Made by a program: the position numbers and the translations under genes. The notes beneath the pieces are model-generated. The model saw only the letters and a list, made by a program, of their open reading frames with translations. It did no database searches and was not told where the DNA came from. Shown here piece by piece: positions 51,743 to 61,090 of a stretch of 64,000 bases of DNA. Positions within the stretch are counted from its first letter, which is position 1. Each line of letters opens with the position of its first letter. This DNA is from Georgenia ruanii (GTDB lineage Bacteria; Actinomycetota; Actinomycetes; Actinomycetales; Actinomycetaceae): positions 110,705 to 174,704 of the forward strand of contig NZ_VUKE01000008.1 in assembly GCF_009193175.1 (NCBI RefSeq), written 5' to 3'.

Positions 51743-53014
51743 GTGCCCGCCCTGACCGACGACCCGCAGACTCCCCAGCCGCTCGCGCCGGAGCTGCCTC
51801 CGACCGCGCCGCTGCCGCCGGTCCCGCTGACCGAGCCGGCCGGGGGCATCCCCCCGGTCACCGACACCGCCCCCGGCCTCGCCGACGCCGTCGCCCGGCT
51901 GGCGGCCGGCTCCGGGCCCATCGCGGTCGACGCCGAGCGGGCCTCGGGCTACCGCTACGGCCAGCGGGCCTATCTCGTGCAGCTGCGCCGGGCGGGCGCG
52001 GGCACGGTGCTGCTCGACCCGGTGCCGTTCGCGGACCTGTCCGCCCTCGCGGCGGTGCTCGCGCCCGAGGAGTGGGTGCTGCACGCCGCCGACCAGGACC
52101 TGCCCTGCCTGCGGGAGGTCGGCCTGACGCCCGCGGCGCTGTTCGACACCGAGCTCGCGTCTCGGCTGCTCGGGCGCGAGCGGGTGGGCCTGGCGGCGGT
52201 GGTCGCCGAGAACCTCGGGTACGAGCTGGCCAAGGAGCACTCCGCCGCGGACTGGTCCACCCGGCCGCTGCCGGAGTCGTGGCTGCGCTACGCCGCCCTC
52301 GACGTCGAGCTGCTCCTGCCGCTGCGAGAGGTGCTCACCGCGCAGCTGGCGGCGGCCGGCAAGCTCGAGTGGGCCCGCCAGGAGTTCGAGCACGTGCGCA
52401 CCGCCCCGCCCGCACCGCCGCGCACCGACCCCTGGCGCCGCACCTCCGGGCTGCAGGCGGTCAAGTCCGCCCGCGGGCTCGCCGTGGCCCGGGAGCTGTG
52501 GCGGGCGCGCGAGGAGCTCGCCCAGCAGCTCGACCGCTCCCCCGGCCGAGTGCTGCCCGCCGCCGCCGTCGTCGCCGCCGCCGTGGCGCTGCCGCGCACC
52601 GAGGGCCAGCTGGTCCGCCTGCGCGAGTTCTCCGGCAAGGGCACGCGCAAGCGCTCGGCGTACTGGTGGGGCGCCGTCGCCCGGGCGCTGCGGCTGCCGG
52701 ACGGCGAGCTGCCGCCCCGCCGCGCCGCCCGCGAGCCGGGCCAGCTGCCCGCGCCGCGCGCCTGGGGGGAGAAGAACCCCGACGCCGCCGCGCGGCTGGA
52801 GCTGGTGCGCCAGACCGTCCGCGAGGTGGCCGCGGAGCACGCCCTGCCCCAGGAGAACCTGCTCGCCCCGGCCACCCAGCGCCGCTTCGCCTGGGAGACC
52901 GGCCCGCGCCCCACCGCCGCGCAGGCGGGGGACCGTCTGGCCGCGCTCGGCGCACGGGAGTGGCAGGTCTCCCTCACGGCCGGCCCGCTGGCGCGGGCGC
53001 TCGCCGCGCTCTGA
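51743..53014 (+). CDS. RNase D-like 3'-5' exonuclease with HRDC domain
   Basis: The 423-residue protein has the DEDDy exonuclease motifs: VDAE (D63, E65), HAADQDLPCL (D117/D119) and YAALDVELLLPL (Y183, D187). A C-terminal HRDC nucleic-acid-binding domain follows around LVRLREFSGKGTRK. RNase D trims tRNA 3' ends in other bacteria. The N-terminal 45 residues are Pro-rich and not conserved. The start is set by the TACCGT -10 element 7 bases upstream; an in-frame ATG at 51668 overlapping DUF3000 is less likely. Confidence 0.92.
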   Translation: MPALTDDPQTPQPLAPELPPTAPLPPVPLTEPAGGIPPVTDTAPGLADAVARLAAGSGPIAVDAERASGYRYGQRAYLVQLRRAGAGTVLLDPVPFADLSALAAVLAPEEWVLHAADQDLPCLREVGLTPAALFDTELASRLLGRERVGLAAVVAENLGYELAKEHSAADWSTRPLPESWLRYAALDVELLLPLREVLTAQLAAAGKLEWARQEFEHVRTAPPAPPRTDPWRRTSGLQAVKSARGLAVARELWRAREELAQQLDRSPGRVLPAAAVVAAAVALPRTEGQLVRLREFSGKGTRKRSAYWWGAVARALRLPDGELPPRRAAREPGQLPAPRAWGEKNPDAAARLELVRQTVREVAAEHALPQENLLAPATQRRFAWETGPRPTAAQAGDRLAALGAREWQVSLTAGPLARALAAL

Positions 53015-53058
53015 CCGCGCGCCGCGCTCTCACCGCTCGCCGCGCTCTTATCGCGCGC
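53005..53058 (+). repeat. Three 18-bp tandem repeats at the RNase D stop
   Basis: Three copies of a CGCGCTCT-begun 18-base unit run head to tail, with the RNase D stop codon inside the first. More degenerate copies of CGCGCCACGC continue to about 53115. This makes a short, untranslated minisatellite before the fadB-like promoter. Confidence 0.75.
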
Positions 53059-53177
53059 CACGCATCGCCGCGCGCCACGCTCGCACCACGCGCCGCGCAT
53101 CACTCCGCGCCACGCTCTCACCGCTCGCCGCCCCTGACCGTGGGCGCCGCCTGTGACGCAGGTCTCATCAGGCGCGA

Positions 53178-53183
53178 TAGGCT
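53178..53183 (+). promoter_or_regulatory. Putative -10 element for the fadB-like gene
   Basis: TAGGCT (TANNNT) 37 bases upstream of the GTG at 53221; the leader contains AGGAG. Confidence 0.4.
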
Positions 53184-53220
53184 CCGGACGGTCCGAGAGC
53201 GCCGTCCCCCAGGAGTGCCC

Positions 53221-55449
53221 GTGGTCTCTGCAGCCGCCGCCCCGTACGAGGAGCGGGTGACCGTCGTCCACGCCACCGATCTCGAGGTCACGGACCTCGG
53301 CACGGTCCTCGTCCTGACCCTCGCGCCCGAGGACGGCGCCGACCGGCCCTGCACGCTCGGCGAGCGGGGGCTGACCAACCTGCGTGCGGCGCTAACGGCG
53401 GCCCGCGACCGCGCGGAGGAGGGCCACCTGGCCGCCGTCGTGCTGACCGGCACCGGACGGACCTTCCTCGCCGGGGCCGACCTGCGCGCCATCCGGGCGG
53501 CCCGAGATGAGACCGAGGCGCGGCGGCTCGCCCGGCTGGGCCACGAGGTGGTCGCGGCGATCGCCGACCTGCCGGTGCCGACGCTCGCCCATCTCAACGG
53601 CGCCGCCCTCGGCGGCGGGCTGGAGATGGCGCTGGCGTGCGACTACCGCACCGCGGGGCACAACGTGCGCGCGATCGGGCTGCCGGAGACCTATCTGGGC
53701 CTGGTGCCCGGGTGGGGCGGGTGCACCTTCCTGCCGCGGCTCGTGGGCCCGGAGGCCGCCCTCGAGATCATCATCGACAACCCCTCGCGCAACAACCGGC
53801 TGCTCGACGCCCCCGCGGCGCTGGCCGCTGGGCTCGTCGACGTCGTCCTGCCCGGGCCCGACGCCGCCCCGGCCGACGCCGGCGCCCACGACGTCGCGGG
53901 CGCCGGCGCCGGCGAGGACGTCCTGTTCCCCCGCGGGTCCGTCGCCCTCCCCCGTGCGGTGCTGGAGTGGCTGCGCCAGGCCGTCGACGGGCAGGTGCCG
54001 GTGGCGCGCCGGGTCGAGCGGCCCACCGGTCCCCACCCCGCCGACCCGGCGGACGACGCCGAGTGGCTCGCCGCCGTCGACCGGCGACGCGACTTCGTCC
54101 ACGCCCGCGCCGCCGGCGGCGCCGCGGCGCCCGAGCACGCGCTGCGCGCGGTGGCCGCCTCCCGGACCCGCTCGCGGGCGGAGTCCTTCGCCGTCGAGGA
54201 CGAGGCGCTGGTCCATCTGGTCGTGACCGACGCGCTGCGGGCCAGCCTGTACGCCTTCGACCTGCTCGGACACCGGGCCCGGCGCCCCGCCGGGCGGCCG
54301 GAGGGGGTGCCGGCCCGGGAGATCCGGTCCGTGGGCGTCGCCGGCGCCGGCCTCATGGCCGGCCAGCTCGCGCTGCTGCTGGCCCGCTCCCTGCGGGTGC
54401 CGGTGACGATGCGCGACCTCGACGACGAGCGGGCGCGGCGGGGGCTCGCGGCCGTGCACGACGAGGTCGAGCGCCAGCGGGCGCGGGGCCGGATCTCCGA
54501 CGCCGGCGCGGCGCGGCTGCGCGAGCTGGTCCGGGTGACCACCGACGTCGCGGACCTCGCCGGCGCCGACCTCGTCGTGGAGGCGGTGTTCGAGGAGCTG
54601 GCGGTCAAGCAGCGCGTCTTCGCCGAGCTCGAGGGGGTGGTCGGCGCGGACACCGTGCTCGCCACGAACACCTCCGCCCTGTCCGTCTCCGCGATGGCCG
54701 CGCCGCTGATCCACCCCGAACGGGTGGTCGGCCTGCACTTCTTCAACCCGGTGGCCCAGATGCCGCTGGTGGAGGTGGTGCGGGCCGCCCAGACCGACGA
54801 CGTCGCCTACTCCACCGCCTTCGCCGTCGCGCAGGCGTGCCGCAAGACCGCCGTCGCCGTCGCGGACGCGCCCGGCTTCGTGGTCAACCGGCTGCTGGTC
54901 CGGCTGCTGGGCGAGGTGCTGGGCGCCCTGGAGGACGGCACCACGGTGGCCGAGGCCGACCGGGCGCTCGTCCCGATGGGGCTGCCCATGGGCCCCTTCC
55001 AGCTGCTCCAGCTCGTCGGCCCCGCCGTCGCCGAGCACGTGCTGCGCACGCTGCGCCACGACCTCGGGGAGCGATACCCCGACTCCCCCGGCCTCGCCCG
55101 GGTGGTGCGCGAGGGCCGGTCCTTCGTCACCGGCGCGGGCCGGCCGACGGCGGCGTCGCCGGTGGACCCGGCGATCGGTGAGCTGTTCGGCGCCCGCCGA
55201 GTCGCGCGGCCGCTCGACGCCGCCGGCCTCCTCGAGCGGGTGCGGCGCGCCCTGGCTGAGGAGACCGCGCTGCTGCTGGACGACAGCGTCGTCGCCGGCG
55301 CCGAGGACGTCGACGTCGCGATGGTGCTGGGGGCGGGCTGGCCGCTGCACAACGGCGGGCTGACGCCCTACCTGGACCGGACGGGGACCTCGGAGGCGGT
55401 GCTCGGCCGGCGCTTCCACGAGCCGGGCGTGGCGAGCCTGCCGCAGTAG
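53221..55449 (+). CDS. FadB-type enoyl-CoA hydratase / 3-hydroxyacyl-CoA dehydrogenase fusion
   Basis: This bifunctional beta-oxidation protein (742 residues) has an N-terminal crotonase domain with LAGADLRAIRAA, the oxyanion segment NGAALGGGLEMALACDYR (about 122-139) and LPETYLGLVPGWGG. It continues with a 3-hydroxyacyl-CoA dehydrogenase Rossmann domain (SVGVAGAGLMAGQLALLLA, about 371-389) and the catalytic His segment GLHFFNPVAQMPLVEVV, then two C-terminal helical domains. AGGAG 6 bases upstream fixes the GTG. The thiolase gene that usually accompanies it is absent here. Confidence 0.93.
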   Translation: MVSAAAAPYEERVTVVHATDLEVTDLGTVLVLTLAPEDGADRPCTLGERGLTNLRAALTAARDRAEEGHLAAVVLTGTGRTFLAGADLRAIRAARDETEARRLARLGHEVVAAIADLPVPTLAHLNGAALGGGLEMALACDYRTAGHNVRAIGLPETYLGLVPGWGGCTFLPRLVGPEAALEIIIDNPSRNNRLLDAPAALAAGLVDVVLPGPDAAPADAGAHDVAGAGAGEDVLFPRGSVALPRAVLEWLRQAVDGQVPVARRVERPTGPHPADPADDAEWLAAVDRRRDFVHARAAGGAAAPEHALRAVAASRTRSRAESFAVEDEALVHLVVTDALRASLYAFDLLGHRARRPAGRPEGVPAREIRSVGVAGAGLMAGQLALLLARSLRVPVTMRDLDDERARRGLAAVHDEVERQRARGRISDAGAARLRELVRVTTDVADLAGADLVVEAVFEELAVKQRVFAELEGVVGADTVLATNTSALSVSAMAAPLIHPERVVGLHFFNPVAQMPLVEVVRAAQTDDVAYSTAFAVAQACRKTAVAVADAPGFVVNRLLVRLLGEVLGALEDGTTVAEADRALVPMGLPMGPFQLLQLVGPAVAEHVLRTLRHDLGERYPDSPGLARVVREGRSFVTGAGRPTAASPVDPAIGELFGARRVARPLDAAGLLERVRRALAEETALLLDDSVVAGAEDVDVAMVLGAGWPLHNGGLTPYLDRTGTSEAVLGRRFHEPGVASLPQ

Positions 55450-55458
55450 CTCGGCCAG

Positions 55459-55539
55459 CCGCTAGCGCGGCTCGTCGGCGCGGCCAGGGCTGGATGCGTC
55501 GGCGCTGCCAGGGCCGCTAGCGCGGCTCGTCGGCACGGC
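55459..55539. repeat. 55-bp-offset duplication of the permease 3' end
   Basis: CCGCTAGCGCGGCTCGTCGG plus 6 more bases at 55459-55484 recurs at 55514-55539 (25 of 26 identical), an offset of 55 bases. On the minus strand both copies encode RADEPR and a stop; the second copy is the real C-terminus of the APC permease and the first lies downstream, out of frame. Confidence 0.85.
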
Positions 55540-57181
55540 TCGGAGGCGCCGTCCCCCCGGCGGGTGGCGCACCACCGCCTGCCGGGGGCATGGCACCCCC
55601 GGCCGGCGGCATGGCACCCCCGGCCGGCGGCATGGTGCCCCGACCGGCCGGCCCGCCGCCCGCCAGCGGCGCGGCACCACCGAACGACGCCGTCCGCCGG
55701 ACCTCCTCGCCCCCACCGGCCGCCCCGGGCGCGAGCCGGCTGTGCTGCCGGCTGTAGACGAAGTAGAGAACCAGCCCGATCACCATCCAGATGGCAAACC
55801 GCAGCCACGTCTCGGCCGGCAGGTTGAGCATGAGCCACAGGCAGGCCGCGGCCGACAGGATGGGCAGCACCGGCACCCACGGGACCCGGAACGACCGGTG
55901 CAGGTCCGGGCGGGTGCGGCGCAGGACGATCACGCCGATCGAGACGAGCACGAACGCGAACAGCGTGCCGATGTTGACGAGCTCGGCCAGCGTGCCGAGC
56001 GGGACGAGCCCGCCGAGCACGGCGACGACGATGCCCGTGAAGATGGTGATCCGGTACGGCGTGCGGTAGCGGGGATGCACCGCGCCGAGACCCGGCGACA
56101 GCAGGTGGTCGCGGCTCATCGCGAACAGCACGCGGGACTGACCGAGCATGAGGATCATCACGACCGAGGTCAGGCCGGCCAGCGCGCCGACGGAGATCAG
56201 CGCGGAGACGAACGGCAGCCCGACGCTGCGGAAGGCCTCGGCGAGCGGCGCGTCCGTCGAGAGCTCGGTGTAGTTCTGCATGCCGACGACGACCAGCGAG
56301 ACGGCCACGTAGAGCAGGGTGCAGACGGTCAGCGAGGCGATGATGCCGCGCGGCAGGTCACGCTTGGGGTTCTTGGTCTCCTCGGCCGCGGTCGCCACGA
56401 TGTCGAAGCCGATGAACGCGAAGAAGACGATGGCGGCGCCCGCGAAGATGCCGCCGACTCCGAAGGTGGACGGGGTGAAGCCGGCGATGAGCTGGATCAG
56501 CGGCGCCGTGAGTGCACTGCCCCCGGTGGTGGAGGTCGGCTGGGAGGGCGGGACGAACGGGCTGTAGTTCGCCGCCTGGACGTAGAAGAGCCCCAGGACG
56601 ATCACCAGCAGGACGATGGCGATCTTGATCGCCACGATGACGGTGGTCACCCGCGAGGAGAGCTTGATGCCGAGCACGAGGACGCCGGTCATCAGGAGCG
56701 CGATGAACATCGCCGGGATGTTCACGGTCGCGGTCTCCCCCGCGATGGACGCGGGTAGGGGGATGCCGAGGTCACCGAGCAGCTGGTTGAAGTAGCCCGA
56801 CCAGCCGACCGAGACGGTGGCCGCACCGAGCGCGAGCTCGAGGACCAGGTCCCAGCCGATGATCCAGGCGATGAACTCGCCGAAGGTCGCGTAGGAGAAG
56901 GTGTACGCGGAGCCCGCCACCGGCACGGTGGAGGCGAACTCGGCGTAGCAGAGCGCGGCGAAGCCGCACACCACGCCGGCGACGACGAACGAGAGCGCCA
57001 CCGCCGGGCCGGCCTGGGTCTTCGCGACCACGCCGGTGAGCACGAAGATGCCGGTGCCGATGATGACGCCGACGCCGAAGACGGTCAGGTCCAGCGCGGA
57101 GAGGTTACGGCTGAGCCTGTGCTCCGGCTGTTCCGTGTCGCGGAGCGATGCCTCGACGGACTTGACGCGGTGCTGTGCCAC
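55517..57181 (-). CDS. APC-superfamily amino acid permease
   Basis: The 554-residue transporter has 12 or so hydrophobic segments with the family's start LSALDLTVFGVGVIIGTGIFVLTG (helix 1, about 21-44) and GFDIVATAAEETKNPKRDLPRGI (about 260-282). It resembles cationic-amino-acid (CAT-type) permeases; the substrate is not provable. The cytoplasmic C-terminus carries a repeat tail, MPPAGGA three times plus variants, from 21-base tandem repeats. GAGGAGG 7 bases upstream selects the GTG at 57181. Confidence 0.9.
   Translation of the reverse strand: MAQHRVKSVEASLRDTEQPEHRLSRNLSALDLTVFGVGVIIGTGIFVLTGVVAKTQAGPAVALSFVVAGVVCGFAALCYAEFASTVPVAGSAYTFSYATFGEFIAWIIGWDLVLELALGAATVSVGWSGYFNQLLGDLGIPLPASIAGETATVNIPAMFIALLMTGVLVLGIKLSSRVTTVIVAIKIAIVLLVIVLGLFYVQAANYSPFVPPSQPTSTTGGSALTAPLIQLIAGFTPSTFGVGGIFAGAAIVFFAFIGFDIVATAAEETKNPKRDLPRGIIASLTVCTLLYVAVSLVVVGMQNYTELSTDAPLAEAFRSVGLPFVSALISVGALAGLTSVVMILMLGQSRVLFAMSRDHLLSPGLGAVHPRYRTPYRITIFTGIVVAVLGGLVPLGTLAELVNIGTLFAFVLVSIGVIVLRRTRPDLHRSFRVPWVPVLPILSAAACLWLMLNLPAETWLRFAIWMVIGLVLYFVYSRQHSRLAPGAAGGGEEVRRTASFGGAAPLAGGGPAGRGTMPPAGGAMPPAGGAMPPAGGGAPPAGGTAPPSRADEPR
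55550..55635 (-). repeat. 21-bp tandem repeats in the permease C-terminus
   Basis: Units encoding MPPAGGA (GGCATGGCACCCCCGGCCGGC on the plus strand) are repeated in tandem with degenerate flanking copies (GAPPAGGTAPP). They preserve the frame, so they lengthen the tail rather than disrupt it. Confidence 0.8.
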
Positions 57182-57373
57182 GGGATGCCTCCTCGACCAC
57201 GAGCCGAAGCCGGAGCCCTCCATCCCTGGAGCAGCGCCGGAGCTCTCCATCCGTGCAGCAGCGTGGCACGCCTGGGGCCGCCGCGCATTCGTAGGCGGAA
57301 CCGGGGCACGCCTGACCGGACGTGGTCACGACGCCGGGCCCCCGGCCCCGCTCGGTACGTCCCCCGGCCACGC

Positions 57374-58279
57374 TCAATACACGGACAGCCCGCGGGCCCG
57401 GAACTGCCCGCGCACCCGCTCGACGAGCGCGGCCGACGGCGCCGGGGTGTCGCCGAGCTCGTACGCCATACCCAGCCGCTCCCACTTGTCTCGGCCCATG
57501 TTGTGGAAGGGCAGCACCTCCACCCGGGAGACGGTCGCGAGGGTGGCGACGTGGTCGGCGACGGCGTCGACGTTCTCCGGGGCGTCGGTCAGGCCCGGCA
57601 CGAGCACGAACCGGATCCACATCTCGGTGCCGCGGTCGGCCAGCCGGCGGGAGAAGTCCAGGGTGGGCTCCAGCGCGCGCCCGGTGGTGGCCTGATAGGT
57701 CTCGGGCAGGCCGGACTTGATGTCGAGCAGGACGAGGTCGACGTCGTCGAGGAGCGCCTCGGAGGCGTGTGCGCCGAGGAAGCCCGAGGTGTCGATGGTG
57801 GTGTGCACCCCCATCTCTCGAGCGCCGCGCAGCAGCCGGCCGAGAAAGGCGGGCTGCATGAGCGGCTCGCCGCCGGAGACGGTGAGCCCGCCGCCGGTGG
57901 CGCGGAAGACCGGCAGGTAGCGCCGGACGCGGGCGAGCAGGTCCGCGAGGGCGACCGGCTCGCCGTCCTTCATCTTCAGCGTGTCGGGGTTGTGGCAGTA
58001 CAGGCACCGCAGCGGGCACCCCGCCAGGAAGACCGTCAGCCGCGTGCCCGGGCCGTCGACGGCGGTGACCAGCTCCCACGAGTGCATCGAGCCGATGTCC
58101 CCGGCGCGGACGGCGGCGACGTGCTCGGCGTGCGTCATGACCGGCGCGGTCGCGATCCCGGCGGTGCCGGCGGAGCGGCGCACGCGGGGCACGGCGTCCT
58201 CGGGGACGGGCTCGTACTCGCCGTTGATGCCGTCCGGGGCGACGACGCAGCTGGTCGAGGTCTCGAACGTGGCGGTCAT
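57374..58279 (-). CDS. pflA: Pyruvate formate-lyase activating enzyme
   Basis: PflA is a radical SAM enzyme that installs the glycyl radical on PFL. The 301-residue protein has the cluster motif CPLRCLYC (C88, C92, C95), GGGLTVSGGEPLMQ (about 147-160), and LDIKSGLPETYQ. About 60 residues precede the usual start of the family at MHSWELVTAVDGPG; similar N-terminal extensions occur, I believe, in other actinobacteria. AGGAGG precedes the ATG at 58279. It follows pflB by 172 bases. Confidence 0.94.
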   Translation of the reverse strand: MTATFETSTSCVVAPDGINGEYEPVPEDAVPRVRRSAGTAGIATAPVMTHAEHVAAVRAGDIGSMHSWELVTAVDGPGTRLTVFLAGCPLRCLYCHNPDTLKMKDGEPVALADLLARVRRYLPVFRATGGGLTVSGGEPLMQPAFLGRLLRGAREMGVHTTIDTSGFLGAHASEALLDDVDLVLLDIKSGLPETYQATTGRALEPTLDFSRRLADRGTEMWIRFVLVPGLTDAPENVDAVADHVATLATVSRVEVLPFHNMGRDKWERLGMAYELGDTPAPSAALVERVRGQFRARGLSVY

Positions 58280-58451
58280 GGCATCCTCCTGCTCCGCCGT
58301 CGTCTCGCGGGCCGGTGCGGGGTCGTACCGGCGCGCCGTGCGGGGTGGTCGCCGGCCGGTGCCCACCGGGTGGGGTGGGGACCGGCCGGCGGCGGGGGCG
58401 GCTCGTGGCCGCCGGTCGGGGCGCCGGCGGGTGGGACCGGCGCCGGTGGCG

Positions 58452-60725
58452 TCAGAGGCCGCCGTGGAAGGTGCGCGAGATGACGTCGAGCTGCTGCTCG
58501 CGGGTCAGGCGCACGAAGTTCACGGCGTAGCCGGAGACGCGGATGGTCAGCTGCGGGTACTGCTCCGGGTGCTCCATGGCGTCGTAGAGGGTGTCCGGGT
58601 TCAGCACGTTGACGTTCATGTGGTACCCCTGCGAGCCCATATAGGCGTCGAGGAGACCGACGAGGTTGGTCACCCGCTCGTCCGCGGTCCGGCCGAGCCC
58701 GGAAGGCACCACCGTGTTGGTGAGCGAGATGCCGTCCTGGGCCTCGTCGTAGGGCAGCTTGGCCACCGACAGCGCCGAGGCGAGCATCCCGTGGGTGTCG
58801 CGCCCGTTCATGGGGTTGGCCCCGGGCGCGAACGGCTGGCCGGCGCGGCGGCCGTCGGGGGTGTTGCCGGTGTGCTTGCCGTAGACGACGTTGGAGGTGA
58901 TCGTCAGCACCGACTGGGTGTGCACGGAGCTGCGGTAGGTGGGCAGCCGCCGGATCTTCGCCATGAATCGCTCGACGAGGTCGGTGGCGATGGTGTCGAC
59001 GCGGTCGTCGTCGTTGCCGAAGGCTGGGTAGGTGCCCTCGATCGCGTAGTCGACGACGAGACCGTCCTCGCGTCGCACCGGCCGCACGGTGGCGTAGCGG
59101 ATGGCGGAGAGGGAGTCCGCGGCGACGGACAGGCCGGCGATGCCGCAGGCCATGGTCCGCAGCACCTCCTTGTCGTGCAGGGCCATCTCGAGGCGCTCGT
59201 AGGCGTACTTGTCGTGCATGTAGTGGATGCAGTTGAGGGCGTCCACGTAGGTCTGCGCGAGCCAGTCGAGCAGGGTGTCGTAACGGGCCATGACGTCGTC
59301 GAAGTCCAAGACCTCGCCGGCCACCGGCGGGCTGACCGGGGCGACCTGCTCGCCGGTGTTCTCGTCCCGGCCGCCGTTGATGGCGTAGAGCAGCGCCTTG
59401 GCGAGGTTGACGCGGGCGCCGAAGAACTGCATCTGCTTGCCCACGCGCATCGGGGAGACGCAGCAGGCGATGGCGGCGTCGTCGCCCCAGGCCTCGCGGA
59501 TGAGGTGGTCGGACTCGTACTGGATGGCCGAGGTGTCGATGGAGACCTGCGAGCAGAAGCGCTTGAACCCGCCCGGCAGCTCCTCGCTCCACAGCACCGT
59601 GAGGTTCGGCTCGGGGGCCGGACCGAGGTTGTACAGGGTCTGGAGCATGCGGAAGGAGGTCTTCGTCACCAACGGCCGGCCGTCCTGCCCGATGCCGCCG
59701 ATGGACTCGGTGACCCAGGTCGGGTCGCCGGAGAAGAGCTCGTCGTACTCGGGGGTGCGCAGGAAGCGGACGATGCGCAGCTTGATGACGAAGTCGTCGA
59801 TCATCTCCTGCGCCTCGGTCTCGGTGAGGCGTTCCTCGGCGAGGTCGCGCGCGAGGTAGACGTCGAGGAAGGTCGAGGTGCGGCCGAGCGACATGGCGGC
59901 GCCGTTCTGCTCCTTCACGGCGCCGAGGTAGGCGAAGTACAGCCACTGGATGGCCTCACGGGCGGTCGCCGCCGGGCGGGAGATGTCGTAGCCGTAGGAC
60001 GCGGCCATCTCCTTGAGCTCGGTCAGCGCCCGGATCTGCTCGGTGTTCTCTTCGCGGTCGCGGATGACGTCCTCGACGCTGCGCTGCCCGTCGAGCTCGG
60101 CCCGCTCCGCCTTCTTCGCCGCGATGAGGGCGTCGACGCCGTAGAGGGCGACCCGGCGGTAGTCGCCGATGATGCGGCCGCGCCCGTAGGCGTCCGGCAG
60201 GCCGGTGAGGATGTGGGAGCGGCGGGCCTTCCTGACGTCGGGCGGGTAGACGTCGAAGACGCCCTGGTTGTGGGTCTTGCGGTACCTGGTGAAGATCTCC
60301 TTCACCACCGGGTCGACCTCGTAGCCGTAGGTCTGCAGCGCGGTCTCCACCATGCGCCAGCCGCCATAGGGCATGATCGCGCGCTTGAGCGGGGCGTCGG
60401 TCTGCAGGCCGACGATGAGCTCGCGGTCGTGGTCGATGTAGCCCGGCGCGTGGGCGGTGATGCCGGCGGGGGTGGTGGCGTCGACGTCGTAGACGCCCTT
60501 CTCGCGCTCGGCCGGGAACATCGCCAGGAGGGTGTTCCAGACGGCGGTGGTGCGCTCGGTGGGGCCGGCCAGGAAGCTCGCGTCGCCGAGGTAGGGGGTG
60601 TAGTTGCGCTGGATGAAGTCGCGCACGTCGATGGCGGTGGACCAGGCACCTGCGGTGAATCCGCGCCACGCGCTCGGGGTCTCGGCGGGTCCGGCTACGG
60701 CGGGCTCGATCGTCAGGGTGGCCAT
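58452..60725 (-). CDS. pflB: Formate C-acetyltransferase (pyruvate formate-lyase)
   Basis: PflB splits pyruvate with CoA into acetyl-CoA and formate under anoxia. The 757-residue protein has the catalytic cysteine pair IACCVSPM (about 426-433) and the glycyl-radical loop RVSGYAVNF, with the radical Gly 26 residues from the C-terminus. Length and both sites fit a true PFL rather than a dehydratase relative. AGGAGG lies 7 bases before the ATG at 60725 (a GTG at 60728 is adjacent). pflA follows. Together with cytochrome bd it suggests life at low oxygen. Confidence 0.97.
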   Translation of the reverse strand: MATLTIEPAVAGPAETPSAWRGFTAGAWSTAIDVRDFIQRNYTPYLGDASFLAGPTERTTAVWNTLLAMFPAEREKGVYDVDATTPAGITAHAPGYIDHDRELIVGLQTDAPLKRAIMPYGGWRMVETALQTYGYEVDPVVKEIFTRYRKTHNQGVFDVYPPDVRKARRSHILTGLPDAYGRGRIIGDYRRVALYGVDALIAAKKAERAELDGQRSVEDVIRDREENTEQIRALTELKEMAASYGYDISRPAATAREAIQWLYFAYLGAVKEQNGAAMSLGRTSTFLDVYLARDLAEERLTETEAQEMIDDFVIKLRIVRFLRTPEYDELFSGDPTWVTESIGGIGQDGRPLVTKTSFRMLQTLYNLGPAPEPNLTVLWSEELPGGFKRFCSQVSIDTSAIQYESDHLIREAWGDDAAIACCVSPMRVGKQMQFFGARVNLAKALLYAINGGRDENTGEQVAPVSPPVAGEVLDFDDVMARYDTLLDWLAQTYVDALNCIHYMHDKYAYERLEMALHDKEVLRTMACGIAGLSVAADSLSAIRYATVRPVRREDGLVVDYAIEGTYPAFGNDDDRVDTIATDLVERFMAKIRRLPTYRSSVHTQSVLTITSNVVYGKHTGNTPDGRRAGQPFAPGANPMNGRDTHGMLASALSVAKLPYDEAQDGISLTNTVVPSGLGRTADERVTNLVGLLDAYMGSQGYHMNVNVLNPDTLYDAMEHPEQYPQLTIRVSGYAVNFVRLTREQQLDVISRTFHGGL

Positions 60726-61090
60726 CACGCTGCCTCCTCGTCACAGGCGACAACCCTTGCCGCCTCTGACATCCACGCTAAGAACGGGGCGGATCGGACC
60801 CGTGGGACCTTCGACCGCAGGGGTGCGTGGCACCGCTCACAACGGAGATTCCGCGGCATTCACGCGGTTTCGTCGCAGGTGACCGTGCCGCGGGGGCGGC
60901 GTGTGGACGCGGTGCGGGCCGCCGTCGGCGAACCTCGACTCGCCGACAGCGGCCCCGCCACGGCGCCGCGACGCCCCGTCCCTTCGGCCGCGCGACAGCG
61001 GCCCGGCCACGGCGCCGCCGCGCCCCTCCCGTTCGGCGCGCGCCAGCGCCGACGCGGCGAAGTGCCGTGCCTTGCTGTGCCCCTCCGGCG
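60726..61090. other. Gene-free region with a 49-bp imperfect duplication
   Basis: 365 bases between the pflB start and the dxs stop. The stretch 60944-60992 is repeated, about 80 percent identical, at 60993-61041 (both begin CGACAGCGGCCC). The pflB promoter must lie here, but no TTGAT-N4-ATCAA-like FNR site or clear -35/-10 pair was found. Confidence 0.5.

Noticed and set aside
60726..60840. FNR-type operator upstream of pflB
   Set aside because: No TTGAT-N4-ATCAA-like palindrome was found in this interval.
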